From assembly GCA_019095985.1 (NCBI GenBank), contig CM032668.1, forward strand, positions 19,269,856 to 19,333,855: a stretch of DNA of 64,000 bases, written 5' to 3'. A program made the position numbers and the translations under genes. Below the pieces are notes generated by a model that was not told where the DNA came from, searched no databases, and worked only from the letters and a program-made list of their open reading frames with translations. This DNA is from Streblospio benedicti. Its lineage: Eukaryota; Annelida; Polychaeta; Spionida; Spionidae. Of the stretch, positions 22,746 to 33,452 are shown piece after piece. Every line of letters begins with the position of its first letter. Within the stretch, counting starts at the first letter, position 1.

Positions 22746-25700
22746 TCATTCTTCAATAGGTTCCAAATCTGGCATATCCAAGTCATGTTCAAAGTCAGAA
22801 TCATTTGGGAATGGCTCCAAATCTGCATCATTAGAATGCAATTCACTTTCATCATAATTTTCACTTTGTAATTTTCCCAATTCTGGTGCAACATTTCCTG
22901 CATTCTGTTCTTCAAGATAAGTACTTGAAGAGTCTAGAACATCATTAGTCGCATTTTCAATGCATACATCTGCAGCACTGTCTAAATTTTCTTTTCTATT
23001 TTCATCAATCACCAGAGGATCACTTTCAGCACCTTTGTCTTCATTTTCACTTTCAGTACTGATTTTGATAATGTCTGGTGAGATTCCATTTTCATTTTCC
23101 TTAATTATTTCAAACTGTACATTGTTTGCATCAGACACAACTGTTTGTGTCTCCTCCTCCTTACTCAGTTTTGTGGTTTCAATATTGCTGTCTGTTTCAG
23201 AATTCTCAGCTGCATCCTCTGCACTTCTGTCATCTAATGCAGCATTTGGTGAGCATTCTTTCAATATTCCCTTTCTTGGGAGCTCTGCATTTGTGTTGCC
23301 TTCTTTAGAAGGAGATTTAGTCCTAAGCTGAAGAGTAAATTGCGATATTTCGGTATCTTTTTCCTCTTCATCATCCTGAATGTTGCTTGCTTGCTCAATT
23401 GGTGCTGGGTTAGAAAGGTATCGCTGTTGCAGTACCCAAATTAAACCTGCTCTTTGCCCTGGATTGTTCTCCAATAATGCCAAAAATTCTTTTGGGATAT
23501 GTGATGGATCAACAGAAGAAAAATCATAAACACCACTACTGTTGCATGGCAGTCTTTTATTCGGGAAGAAAAGCCACAAAGCCAAAAGACCCACACAAAA
23601 TTGGTCAGATGAACGAGATACATTTGCTCTTACTACAGTTTCTGGACTGACAAATTTCAATCCAGATTTGGTGATGAAGATCTTTTCTCCTCTTTCTTTC
23701 ATCGATTTGGTGAAATCATACTCTGCTAACATGCCTTCACCATTATGAACAAATACATTTGCAGGGTGAATCGATCCATGCACAATATTTTGTTGATGTA
23801 ACTCATTTACTGCTTTTGAAACACCCAAAAGTACACCATGTATCAATTGTTGAGAAAATGATTCTTTCTCATATAATTGTTCCAAATTCTGGCCCAGATA
23901 TTTTAGTTGTACATATGCATGTCGCTTACTAAAGAAAACAGCATCTATTGGAAGTACGTTTTCACATGACACAGTATTGTAAGCAACCACTCTTCGTAAG
24001 AAATTTTCCTTGGAGGTTCCTAATTTACTGTCAACGATATACTCCTTTAAAACAATAGGGGTTCCATTGAAAGTAGATGATAGAAGACAAGTAGAGTCCG
24101 ATGAAAATGGTGAAATATCATAATGATCAAGCGATCTACCCTGTTTCACTAAACCCTTATATTCAATGATGACATCAATTTCAAACTCTGGATTTTTGTG
24201 CATTATTTCAGGAAAATGATTTTTGCATTGATCGGCAAGTTCGCCAATAAGGGTGTCTTCTTCAAGATATTGCTGCTGAAGGTGTAATCTGATAGAACTC
24301 AACTCTCTTTTAATTTCTTCTAATTCTTCTCCGGTCTCTTCACTCTCTTCTAAATCTTCCTTATTGGCCAGGGTGTGACGTAGCTGAGATTTCAGTGTTT
24401 TGATTGAACTGCGTACTTGTCTCAATTTAGACTCATCAGGTCTGGCATCAAGCCAGCAGCCAATGAAGTTTTGAAGTGATGTATAATTAGTTAACAGCAC
24501 CATGATACTATCTATGTCTGCAATTTCCATTTCAATAGCTTGTATTATGGACTTTAAAGCCATAGTAATAAATGAACCATCGTCTGTCCTTTTCAGATCA
24601 GTTTTCTCAATTTCCCTGTGAAGTTTTGTAGCAAATTTAGTTAGGAGAGCATCAACGCTTATATTTTCACAAGGCGATTCAACGCTATCTTTATGGAAAT
24701 CATCCAAAGAAAGTTGTTGCTGAATTTGAGTCAAAGCTGTATTTACTTCATTATAGCATGTGTTTGTCTCTATTCTAACTTCCATAAACTCAACTTCTTT
24801 CTTCTCCCTCCATTGCTTATATATATTAACCATGTCCTTCAATGGCAAAGTGTCCTTCACATCTTGTTTGAGGAATGATCCATGAGACATCCATAAAGCT
24901 AGCGATGATTCCTTGAGATGTTTCTTTCTTCGATTAAGATGTAAATTATCAATGGCTTCCACAAAAGTCATGATGCACTGATGAAGAGTTCGACGATATC
25001 TGTCTCTTTTCGCAATAAGTTCATCAATATCAGTATCCTTTCTGGCATTGCGGATGTCATCTTGACTCTGATTGTACATTCGCTCTGCTTCTCTTAATAT
25101 CGTGATCACTTCCATTTCACGTGTACATATTATGTCTGGGTTATCCACTAACAGACTAAGGGCATACTCTATATTATCTCGTACAGTCGCATCAGTTGGA
25201 AATAGTTGCCTTAACATTTTTGTTTTTCTCACTAGTTCTTTCACCATTTCTACTCTTCCATTCATGTCACAGATGGTCTGTCTGAATTGTTGACACTCTT
25301 GGATTGTATCATTTTTTTCTTTTTTGATCTCCTTAAGAGAGTCTTTAAGTTGAGCATTAGCAATGCCCATCATATCATTTTCACTGGTAAGTGATTTAAC
25401 CATCAATTTACTCTGCTCTTGCTCTTTTTTCATCAGTGATAGGTTCCGTTGAAAAGTGTTAATGTGACTCTCGTATTTATCAATGTCAGATAATGCCATG
25501 ACATCTTTTTGAGCATTTTTCTTGGGTGGTGGTGAGTTAACATGGTCTTCCCATGTTCCTATGTTACCAGCCATGCCATCAGATTTTTCTCGAGGATCAT
25601 TAGTAACCCCAAATCCATACGTTTCATTTGTATTTGGTGGTATTTGTTTAAAGTCTCCAAAGCGTAGAGGTGGTTTGGACACATCAGGTTTGGCAACGAA

Positions 25701-26768
25701 CGTACTCTTTATATTAGATACTGGCATTTTGAGACCAGGTTTCTTCTCTGGAAAAGGGTGAAAGTTTGCTTGCTGGGTGACTGGAGCATTAAATCTTCTT
25801 TCAGCAAAGCCACAACTGAGAATTTCTTGATTAACATCTACATCTCCTGCACTAATTTTCACAGGGATCACACCTTTAGCTCCATCCATATGATACACCT
25901 GCGCTGTCAGGTGTTCACCATCGATCAATTCTTGCAGCTTCTTTTTACCCTGTTGGTATCCCATGCTTTCAGGATCTAAATATACAGGCTTTAGTCCGTA
26001 CAGGACATATCTATGAGCAAAATATCTAATAGAAGATAACATGCGCGGCAATTCATGAAGGCCAGCATTTTCAACTTCTTCCTCATTACCAAAATCAACG
26101 TATCGAACTTCAGACCGTGATTCAGAGAGTGATTTGATTACTTTGCACCTGTACCAAATTCCATCATCTGAATATTTAGCAGCATAAAGCCTTTTCATAT
26201 CAGGCAGTCCACTGATACACTGTAAACTTGGGCACACAACTTCTAATTTATCTGACATTTCACTAAATTGTGAGTTTTTCTCAGCATCCACAACTTGACC
26301 CCAAAACATACAAGGTGTTTCAACATGTGTCACGAACAAAGTTTCATCACTCACACTCACAGGATCATTGGATACAGATCGGCCCCTGGATATCTCCGTT
26401 TTTGTGTTGTCAGATTCATTTTTCCAGCTTGATTTCCACTGATTATTTTGCCTGGGGCCATCACCGCCACCATGCTCGGAATTGGTTACACCTTTGTTTT
26501 TGACGTTTGCTCTATCAAAAATTGGTTTGCTATTCTTGATGAGGCACCCCTTAGCTTGTTGAAGGGCCTGGTCTGCTTGATCTTCATTGGTAAACTTCAC
26601 AAAAGCTATCTTATCCTGACGGCTGCCATCTTTAGTAATTACAGCTTGAAATCCATCCATATGTTGAAAAATTGCCTCGACATCATCTTTTTCGACATCA
26701 TTTGCCAATCCTCCAATGAAAATATCAGACGTAAACTTTTTTTCATACGCCATGACTGGATAAAACAT
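22746..26768 (-). CDS. STK31: STK31/TDRD8-type RRM-Tudor-pseudokinase protein
   Basis: A 1340-codon uninterrupted frame. Domains seen: an RNA-recognition motif at about 14-92 (SDIFIGGLANDV as RNP2, KIAFVKF as RNP1); an extended Tudor domain at about 145-325 (WYRCKVIKSL, VRYVDFGNEEEV); long coiled coils at about 425-530 and 780-850 (GEELEEIKRELSSIRLHLQQ); a kinase-like domain at about 880-1130 with VLKEY as the Lys strand, HGSIHPANVF where HRD-K-N is expected, and YDFTKS in place of DFG; and a Glu/Asp-rich tail to 1340. The HGS-H-N pattern is shared with vertebrate STK31 and marks it as a probable pseudokinase. Family knowledge: STK31 is a germline Tudor protein associated with MIWI/piRNA granules. 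Start choice: Met1, or Met7 (26750), whose CATGG context is better. Human STK31 has about 24 exons and lacks the RRM as I recall it; this gene is intronless, so retroposition is inferred. Confidence 0.92.
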   Translation of the reverse strand: MFYPVMAYEKKFTSDIFIGGLANDVEKDDVEAIFQHMDGFQAVITKDGSRQDKIAFVKFTNEDQADQALQQAKGCLIKNSKPIFDRANVKNKGVTNSEHGGGDGPRQNNQWKSSWKNESDNTKTEISRGRSVSNDPVSVSDETLFVTHVETPCMFWGQVVDAEKNSQFSEMSDKLEVVCPSLQCISGLPDMKRLYAAKYSDDGIWYRCKVIKSLSESRSEVRYVDFGNEEEVENAGLHELPRMLSSIRYFAHRYVLYGLKPVYLDPESMGYQQGKKKLQELIDGEHLTAQVYHMDGAKGVIPVKISAGDVDVNQEILSCGFAERRFNAPVTQQANFHPFPEKKPGLKMPVSNIKSTFVAKPDVSKPPLRFGDFKQIPPNTNETYGFGVTNDPREKSDGMAGNIGTWEDHVNSPPPKKNAQKDVMALSDIDKYESHINTFQRNLSLMKKEQEQSKLMVKSLTSENDMMGIANAQLKDSLKEIKKEKNDTIQECQQFRQTICDMNGRVEMVKELVRKTKMLRQLFPTDATVRDNIEYALSLLVDNPDIICTREMEVITILREAERMYNQSQDDIRNARKDTDIDELIAKRDRYRRTLHQCIMTFVEAIDNLHLNRRKKHLKESSLALWMSHGSFLKQDVKDTLPLKDMVNIYKQWREKKEVEFMEVRIETNTCYNEVNTALTQIQQQLSLDDFHKDSVESPCENISVDALLTKFATKLHREIEKTDLKRTDDGSFITMALKSIIQAIEMEIADIDSIMVLLTNYTSLQNFIGCWLDARPDESKLRQVRSSIKTLKSQLRHTLANKEDLEESEETGEELEEIKRELSSIRLHLQQQYLEEDTLIGELADQCKNHFPEIMHKNPEFEIDVIIEYKGLVKQGRSLDHYDISPFSSDSTCLLSSTFNGTPIVLKEYIVDSKLGTSKENFLRRVVAYNTVSCENVLPIDAVFFSKRHAYVQLKYLGQNLEQLYEKESFSQQLIHGVLLGVSKAVNELHQQNIVHGSIHPANVFVHNGEGMLAEYDFTKSMKERGEKIFITKSGLKFVSPETVVRANVSRSSDQFCVGLLALWLFFPNKRLPCNSSGVYDFSSVDPSHIPKEFLALLENNPGQRAGLIWVLQQRYLSNPAPIEQASNIQDDEEEKDTEISQFTLQLRTKSPSKEGNTNAELPRKGILKECSPNAALDDRSAEDAAENSETDSNIETTKLSKEEETQTVVSDANNVQFEIIKENENGISPDIIKISTESENEDKGAESDPLVIDENRKENLDSAADVCIENATNDVLDSSSTYLEEQNAGNVAPELGKLQSENYDESELHSNDADLEPFPNDSDFEHDLDMPDLEPIEE

Positions 26769-27050
26769 GTATATCTTTTAACGATATTACAAGAGAAATA
26801 TTTAATCAATAGATCTAATTAAGCTTCTGATCAATCCTAAATTTCAATCCTGCATAGTATGACATCTTTTATTTTAAATCGAAGTTGCTTGTAATTGAAA
26901 AGCTTATTCACTGTTTTTATATTTTGGAAATAAAATAATAACGAATAGCATGAAGAATATGGCAAAGATCTAAGTCTAGTGTGAGTAAATGTATTTTTAA
27001 AGTTTTGCACACAACGTCCTCCAAATTAAAACCACTTCCTGTTAGATCTA
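26769..27050. other. 5' flank of STK31
   Basis: Presumed 5' UTR and promoter of the minus-strand STK31 gene. AT-rich; no CpG island or convincing core element is visible. Confidence 0.35.
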
Positions 27051-27299
27051 GGGAGATGTCATTATTTATGAGGGGGCGGGACGTTCAGATTTGTATCATT
27101 AGCTTACACTGAAATTTACCGCCCCGGAAGTTGTGCACTCAAAATTTACCCTCCCCCCTAGTCTCGCGCAACACAGACCAACGTACAGCGAGCTCCAGCA
27201 AGCTGTACGTTGCGAGCCACCACGTGGCCCCGTCAAAGCGAGGCTGGCTGGTCGAGTCTACCTCCCCCCTCACATTTTGTGCATTGAAATACGCCCCCC

Positions 27300-27336
<37 letters not shown>

Positions 27337-28440
27337 AGTAAGTAAATAAATAAATAAATGAATAAATAAATAAAATACCCCTTTCAATAGGCCCACAGAG
27401 TGAAATGCAACACAGCACTTAATAATAATGAATTTGATTGTAAAGACTACATGCATGAATATAAACTGTATCACAACTTTAATGCCCACATACATATATG
27501 GCGGATCTGCTGACATACAAATGTCTCTTCCGTACAACGATTTGAATTTCACCATGGCAGTTGTACATCACGTTAGCATTTTATTTTTGCTTAATCATAC
27601 ACGTTAACAGCTGATCTTGTTAATATACGGTACACTCTAGATCTAGGTTGGACGGCGATATGGTCATCATCACTCAGCATTATCAGTTTCATCTGAGCTA
27701 TTATCCGATTCTTGTTTCTTCATCAGTATCATCATCATTGGGAACAACATATCAGTATCATGAGGGGCTCATGTAGCAAAAATATGATTGGTGATTTGCC
27801 CTAAATCTTGAGCGTGAATTCTGAATTGCCTGTATTCAAGTGCATGACATGTGATGGGACATTTTATTGGTGACTGGTGATCTGCTCATTACCATTTACA
27901 TAGGCTGTGATAGGTGATTTGCCCTAAGTCTTGAGTGTGGATGGCGAGTTGCCTGTATTTAAGTGTGTCAAATGCGATGCAACCTATTCAATTACAATTC
28001 CTGGGGATTGGTGCAAGACAATGAAATGTACTGGTGACTGGTGATTTAGGGGGGAAAATGTTGGTGAATTGATTTTCATCAATGCTATATACCCCCCTCT
28101 ATTATTGAAAGAATAATACTGTATCAAAGATATTTGGTTTTATAGTTTTTTGTTGTTTTTTGTGCTATTTGTTTGCAAGTAATGCTAAAATCATATGTGA
28201 AAGTTTTAGATCTAATATATGTGTGATTACCCCGGTTAGAGCAAAAAAAATCATCTTGTTTGAATTTTTTGCTTCAAACATTCAAACATGATGCACCGAA
28301 ATTTGACACCCCCCTTCAATTCCCTTGCATTCAAATGTGACCCCCCCCCCACACACACACCCTCAAAGTCCTTGCACTGAAATTTTTCACCACCACCCCT
28401 ATTCTAACCGCCCCCCCCCTCACAAATAATGACAGCGCCC
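27051..28440. mobile_element. TIR element with poly(C)/(G) subterminal tracts
   Basis: Left end GGGAGATGTCATTATTTATG and right end, as reverse complement, GGGCGCTGTCATTATTTGTG, both followed by GAGGGGG. Flanks CTA and TTA are compatible with a decayed 3-bp duplication as in PIF/Harbinger. Phrases such as CACTGAAATTT with C tracts recur near both ends. The interior holds a hairpin (27178-27210), an A-rich simple repeat and two ~75-bp tandem units about 122 bp apart (27787 and 27909, GGTGATTTGCCCTAA). No transposase frame. Confidence 0.6.
27301..27375. repeat. Poly(A) followed by (AAATA)n-like simple repeat
   Basis: Some 34 A residues followed by AAGT/AAATAAATG units. Could be the tail of a retroposed sequence or simple expansion; short open frames across it are artefacts. 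Confidence 0.8.
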
Positions 28441-29894
28441 TTAGAGTAACGCTTTCAAACTGTAAATTGTTACTCTACAGACTGCAGAGACCCCTTTGAT
28501 CCCGGGCCTTTGATATTTTCACTTTTACTACCCCAATCAATAGATATTCTCTCCAAATTGTCTCCACTTCCGGTTGTAATCCCAGGCGCAATAGGAGCTG
28601 TGTAGTTATGATGAATGGGGGTAGCCTTTACTGATTGAAAAATGTATTAACAACCAAGGTGAACCCATAAGCATGAAGTTCTGTTAATCCCGCATAATAA
28701 AGTGTTAAGCCCGATTATTCCTCCAGTTAGAATGGTAAGTTAATAAAACAATGCTTTTGTTTCCTTGATTCTGAGATTCGCATTGTTAAATCGATATGCG
28801 CATCGAGTAAACACATGTGTTGCCTTTCCACAGTTTTATGGTGTGATAACCTATGAGAACAATCAGCCCCTAATTCGCTGGTAATGAAACTTTTTACTTA
28901 GGCTGACGAGTTTACCTTGATTTGGAGCTGTTTTGTGAGAACCACTCGTCAAATGAACATACATGGTATTCCTAATTGATGTTTTAGTGAGTTAAACTAC
29001 ATAATAGAATAGAATAGAATAGAATAGAATAGAATAGAATAGAATAGAATATAAGTGTAGGCCACCTCAGGTATTAGTCCTGATTTTGTAGGTGTTAAGT
29101 TCGAGAAACTACATTTGCAAGCTCTTGGTTCACTGGAATTTTTGTGAATACTTGGCTTATAAATGCATTGCTTACTTTTTACTTTATTCTCTTTCTGCAC
29201 TAAAGGTGTCCCAGAAAAGAGAACATTTTTTATCCTATATGTTGCTAATTAGGCAGATTAGCAATTACTGATGGATTTGTTATCAATGACAGTCTATTCA
29301 CGTAGGGATCGTTCACAAATGACGTCAACCAGCAGGGAGTAGGGATAGCGAAAGATGACGAAAGTTGACGGGGGGGACTAGCAATGAAACAAAAGCAATT
29401 TTTATAAACTTACAATTCCGAATGGAGGAATGATCCGGACTAACACTCTATTATGCGGGATTAACAATACTTCCTGACTATGGGTTCACCCTGGTTGTAC
29501 ATGTATAATCAATCATATATATATATATATATATCAATTTGTCATCGTTCAGCAGACTATCGGCGATTATCGATGGTTTTCCATAAATATCAATGATTTT
29601 GTCACTTGAATATAAGGAACTGTATTTCCCTTCTATTCGCCTACCAATTACATGGGCACGACCATGTTTAAACATACTTCGATTGAATAGTGCACCAACA
29701 AATCTTGCCCCCATTACCGTTTGACATGTGGCAAACCGAACACTACCATGCTCGTATACATGTGCTGTTGATTTCACATCGAAATATTGACTACACTAGA
29801 GTATAGATGAGGCTGAATTTCTGAGAAGAGGGGGATGGTGGCGGCTGAAGAAAGAGTAGTGGAGGGTGTAATACTTAATCTGTTTCGCACGTGT
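28441..29894. other. Intergenic with simple repeats, no gene seen
   Basis: Contains a (TAGAA)n pentanucleotide run at 29003-29051, a (TA)n run at about 29516-29534 and, near 29304, a string GGGATCGTTCACAAATGACG that resembles one end of a Harbinger/ISL2EU-type element without a visible partner. No coding homology. Confidence 0.45.
29003..29051. repeat. (TAGAA)n microsatellite
   Basis: About nine to ten perfect TAGAA/GAATA units. Confidence 0.9.
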
Positions 29895-30066
29895 ATACCA
29901 GGGGTAGCAGTAGCTGGGCGAGGGATATTAGAGGAATGAATCATTGCCATATACATGCAGTGTGTATGTGACGGTCACATATGACGATGGGAGGAAGGTG
30001 ATGGGGGTGTCTTTAATCTGTGACAGACCTGTATACTATTGAGAGCTGGTACGAGGGATGTGGTAC
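29895..30066 (+). mobile_element. Helitron-like repeat fragment, distant copy
   Basis: Matches the monomer of the 49885-57867 repeats: GGGTAGCAGTAGCTGGG, GAGGGATATTAGAGG, ATCATTGCCATATACATG, CACATATGACGATGGGAGG and GACCTGTATACT in the same order. Only one monomer is present, about 20 kb from the main cluster. Confidence 0.7.
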
Positions 30067-30094
30067 TGCTTTTAAACCATTTTGACCCAAGATC

Positions 30095-30500
30095 ACAAAG
30101 TTTTCCTCAAGTCTCTACTTACTCGAGACCTAATCGCAATCAAGTCTTCTTAGTTTTTACCAGGTCTTTACCAAGTCTTTACCAGCTCTTAACCACATTG
30201 CCATCATCGGGGCTATATCGCAACCAAGTCTCAACCTAGTCTTCATCAGGTCTTAACCATGTCAGGATGTGGTCCCAATCAAGTCTTCCTCAAGTCGTCA
30301 CCAAGTCGGAAACAGTCACCATGACTAGACAGGGGTCCCCAATTTCTGAGATTTAGTCTTCACCAGTATACGCGTCTTTACCAAGTCGAAACCTATGTCG
30401 ACCATGAATCAGGAGAATTTTTTTCCGGCCAAATATGTGCATTTTGTCGTGACCTAGTCGTCAATATCCACGACTTTTTTTTAGGTTGCGACTAGGTAAC
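30095..30500. repeat. Quasi-periodic AAGTCTT/ACC repeat tract
   Basis: Short irregular repeats built on CAAGTCTT, ACCAAGTC and GTCTTTACC, with many substitutions, and ending in GTCGTGACCTAGTCGTC...GGTTGCGACTAGGTAACGACC, which partly pairs with itself. No coding sense; origin unknown. Confidence 0.55.
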
Positions 30501-31009
30501 GACCATGGAACGAGGTGTGTGTGTGTGTGCGGGGGGGTAATCAACCATGACACTGAACTAAGTGGGCACATATTCCGAACTAGACTGGCGAACGGAAATC
30601 TGTGATGGAAATAATGATGTGGAGATAAATCGGAGTCGAAATTTACATTTATTATATTTAAATATAGTTTGCGTCTTAGACCGATCCTCAGCAATAATTA
30701 GGTGAGAGCTGTAGCCATGATTCGGGCCTTTAAACACCAATCACAAGCACAGTTAGCACATATCAATGTTAGGATACAATTTTTGCGCTTATACTTCATA
30801 CAAACTGGTGATGTGTGTAAACACTAAAACATATACATGTAGTGCTCTAAATGTAGTCGATTACATTTACTGAAATATGTTCTAGTTTTTATTTTATTTT
30901 TGCATAATTATGTTGGAGATCACCCACTGTGTAAATACATTAAATAGAATCAGCAAATGTCATTGTCGTTCAATCAATTATGTAATTTATATTAAGATAT
31001 ATTCCATGG

Positions 31010-31145
31010 GTATAGAAAGTATGGTGACGTGGCTTTTCAAGTTGCAGGGCCCAGACCATGGAATAACCTACCTTTAAAATTGAGACTGCCCATGTCATTA
31101 GAGTGCTTTAAAGGAAATCGTAACTCATCTTTTTTGTCTTGAAAA
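31010..31145 (+). mobile_element. LINE reverse transcriptase C-terminal fragment
   Basis: The plus strand reads YGDVAFQVAGPRPWNNLPLK followed by LRLPMSLECFK. This is the familiar C-terminal motif of non-LTR retrotransposons (FSVAAPRLWNSLP...SL--FK--LKTHLF). Only the last ~40 codons survive; a dead 5'-truncated copy of a family different from 7118-7570. Confidence 0.75.
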
Positions 31146-31662
31146 ATTACATATATATTTTTTATGCTATTCAGTCGTATTCTATTATTGTAATGTCTTA
31201 TGTCTTCTATAAACTCTTAATGTACGTTTAACAATTGCTTGGATTTTATTACATATATTTGTATTTTATGTTATTGCTAATTTGCTATCAATTTGTATGA
31301 AGCGCTTTTGAATAGAACTTGTGGATTTAAGCGTTTGTGAGTTTGTAACCCCTGTCTAGTATGCCCTTTACTTCTCACTAAACTTCATCACAGTGTTGAT
31401 GAGCCATCATGTGTCTGTGTTGGACTCAACATAACCTTGGCTTCAGCTTCTTTGAGAGTTCTGTATCTGTGATTCAACAAATCATTGGCACATTAAAAAA
31501 ATGTCCAAACAAATTAACATACAAGCTGCTCCAGTTATGACACCTCAAAACGTCACGGTCATGGTCCTGTAAACTGTCAGGGGGGCCGTTAGTCAGAATT
31601 AATATTAACATATAAAACAGTAAATATACACTTTATCACTTTAAACGAACGGATAATATAGT

Positions 31663-31803
31663 CTATATACAAGAAAACTTGTAAGGTTTCACCCATACGT
31701 TGGTCTTCCACAGACTGTCAATGCTTTTACGTTTGGTAATATTGACAGTCTGGGGAAGCCCAAAGTATGGGTGAAAATTTTCAAGTTTTCTTGTACATAT
31801 ATT
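31663..31803. repeat. Near-perfect palindrome, ~60-bp arms
   Basis: The arms 31663-31722 and about 31741-31803 pair with few mismatches (ACAAGAAAACTTG, CACCCATAC, CAGACTGTCAAT in the left arm and their complements in the right) around an 18-bp loop. It could be a compact MITE or a foldback RNA source. No hexamer-rich tails or coding sequence. Confidence 0.85.
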
Positions 31804-32799
31804 ACAATCCTTTTGTTCAAAGTACATGTAATAAACTGTATATTCATGTATATAAACTAGGATAGATAAATCTACACCATAGAATAAAAGTGTATGCAGA
31901 TTGCCCTGTCCACATTATCTGCTTTTGGCTGTCAACCACCATGCAACCGTGGAATTCAAGGGCAGTTATGCTTGCATGACTTCATGGACTTTGTACTCGA
32001 TTCGCTGACAAACATATTTGCAGTTAAATCAAAGATACATTTGGTTAAATAACAGCAGCATAAGTGAAGCAGCGAAAAGAGCTGTAAGTAGCGAAAACGG
32101 TCAGCAGGTTTCTTTGGTGTTTCTTCGCGACTTTGCCGGCTGGCTTTAAGGGCTTGTGGACAGTAAGCAGTAGCAGTAGTAAAGGATACGAATTATTTCT
32201 TATGTAAAACTGTTTGCAGGATTCAAATATTCTACTTTCAAAAGTTATTGAAGAGAAATGATTGTGCTCTCATGCATATTTGACTACGTTCAGTAGATAT
32301 GGGGTAGTGGTAGGTATTAGGCCATGAAATCACAACTACTCACCCAATTTACTCATCTGATATGTCATAGTGTAGGTAATCGGACTGGTTATCCAATACA
32401 ATAACGAATTTGATCATATCTGCCGTATAGAAATTTGTAATATATAACTTTCTGCACTTGCTCAAAGTCTCTGACCTATATTTTTTCCCTTTTCGGCCAA
32501 TACAGCATCCAGTGATTATAATTATCTTGACAAAATGCATGTTCTCGCATGCTCTGACCTTTAACATGTCAAACCTATGCATTAAAATACATTTAATAAT
32601 GTTGAAAAGCAATTTCCAATGAGATAATAGTGGAGAAGTGAGTTTCAAAAAATGGGACGAAACCTGTGACAAAACCTTAATTTGCGGAATAACATACAGG
32701 CTTTGACTTTTGGGACCAGCATATTTGAATCCGGCAGACAATTTCAAATAGAAAATAGAAACAACCCATAAACATTGAGTACTCAAAAGTACATTTTAT

Positions 32800-33046
32800 G
32801 TCACCATCTCAGCGACTATTGGCTGCTGCAGCTCTCCTTGTGCGACCTCCCTTTTTCGGTGACTTCGGCAGCTGCTTTTTTGCGGCGGATTTCCTTTCTG
32901 TAAGCTCAGGCTTTTCTTCTCTTTCCACCCTTTTGTCCTTTCGGCTCTCTGCCTGCGGCTTACGGTTTCTTCGCTGCCGTTGCCTTATTCGCCTGTTTGG
33001 GTTTGATCGCCGAGGAAGAAGCTGCTGGCAGCTGCGATTCCCTTGG
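32800..33046 (-). pseudogene. Lys/Arg-rich tail fragment, perhaps histone H1-like
   Basis: The minus strand, running out of the gap, reads KPKQANKATAAKKP and then, in another frame, KKQLPKSPKKGGRTRRAAA before a stop near 32800. The Lys-Ala-Pro-rich composition and SPKK motif recall linker-histone C-termini. There is no globular domain, no histone 3' stem-loop, and the frame shifts once. Locally GC-rich compared with the surroundings. Weak call. Confidence 0.25.
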
Positions 33047-33146
33047 NNNNNNNNNNNNNNNNNNNNNNNNNNNNNNNNNNNNNNNNNNNNNNNNNNNNNN
33101 NNNNNNNNNNNNNNNNNNNNNNNNNNNNNNNNNNNNNNNNNNNNNN
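33047..33146. other. Assembly gap, 100 N
   Basis: Exactly 100 N, the usual placeholder for a join of unknown size. The CNNM gene on the right lacks its upstream exons to the left, so a sizeable piece may be missing here or the join may be wrong. Confidence 0.95.
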
Positions 33147-33452
33147 TTAGAGCCCTGGTCTTGAAACTTAGTTAACTGCTTAAGTGCATTCATATAGTAA
33201 TAATATACAAGTATTTTATGAATTTTTTGTGTGCATTTAACTGATTCTATAATTTTGCTGCTGTCCTTTCTTATGCATGTTCATTTCAATCTATGCACGA
33301 AAACTAACACGTTACATAAAGAGACTTTAGACGACCATTCTTTATTCCAATTCCTACCTGATTTTCATCTTCATTGGACATTGTATATCTCAATGTACAT
33401 TTCAATTGTCATAGATAAGCATTAGATTGACTGTTTTTGATGATCATTTCAG

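Noticed and set aside
22960-26822. Plus-strand open frames opposite STK31
   Set aside because: They are antisense shadows of a well-supported minus-strand gene.
27131-27555. Open frames ending in poly-Lys or poly-Phe
   Set aside because: They result from translating the poly(A) tract; no homology or codon bias.
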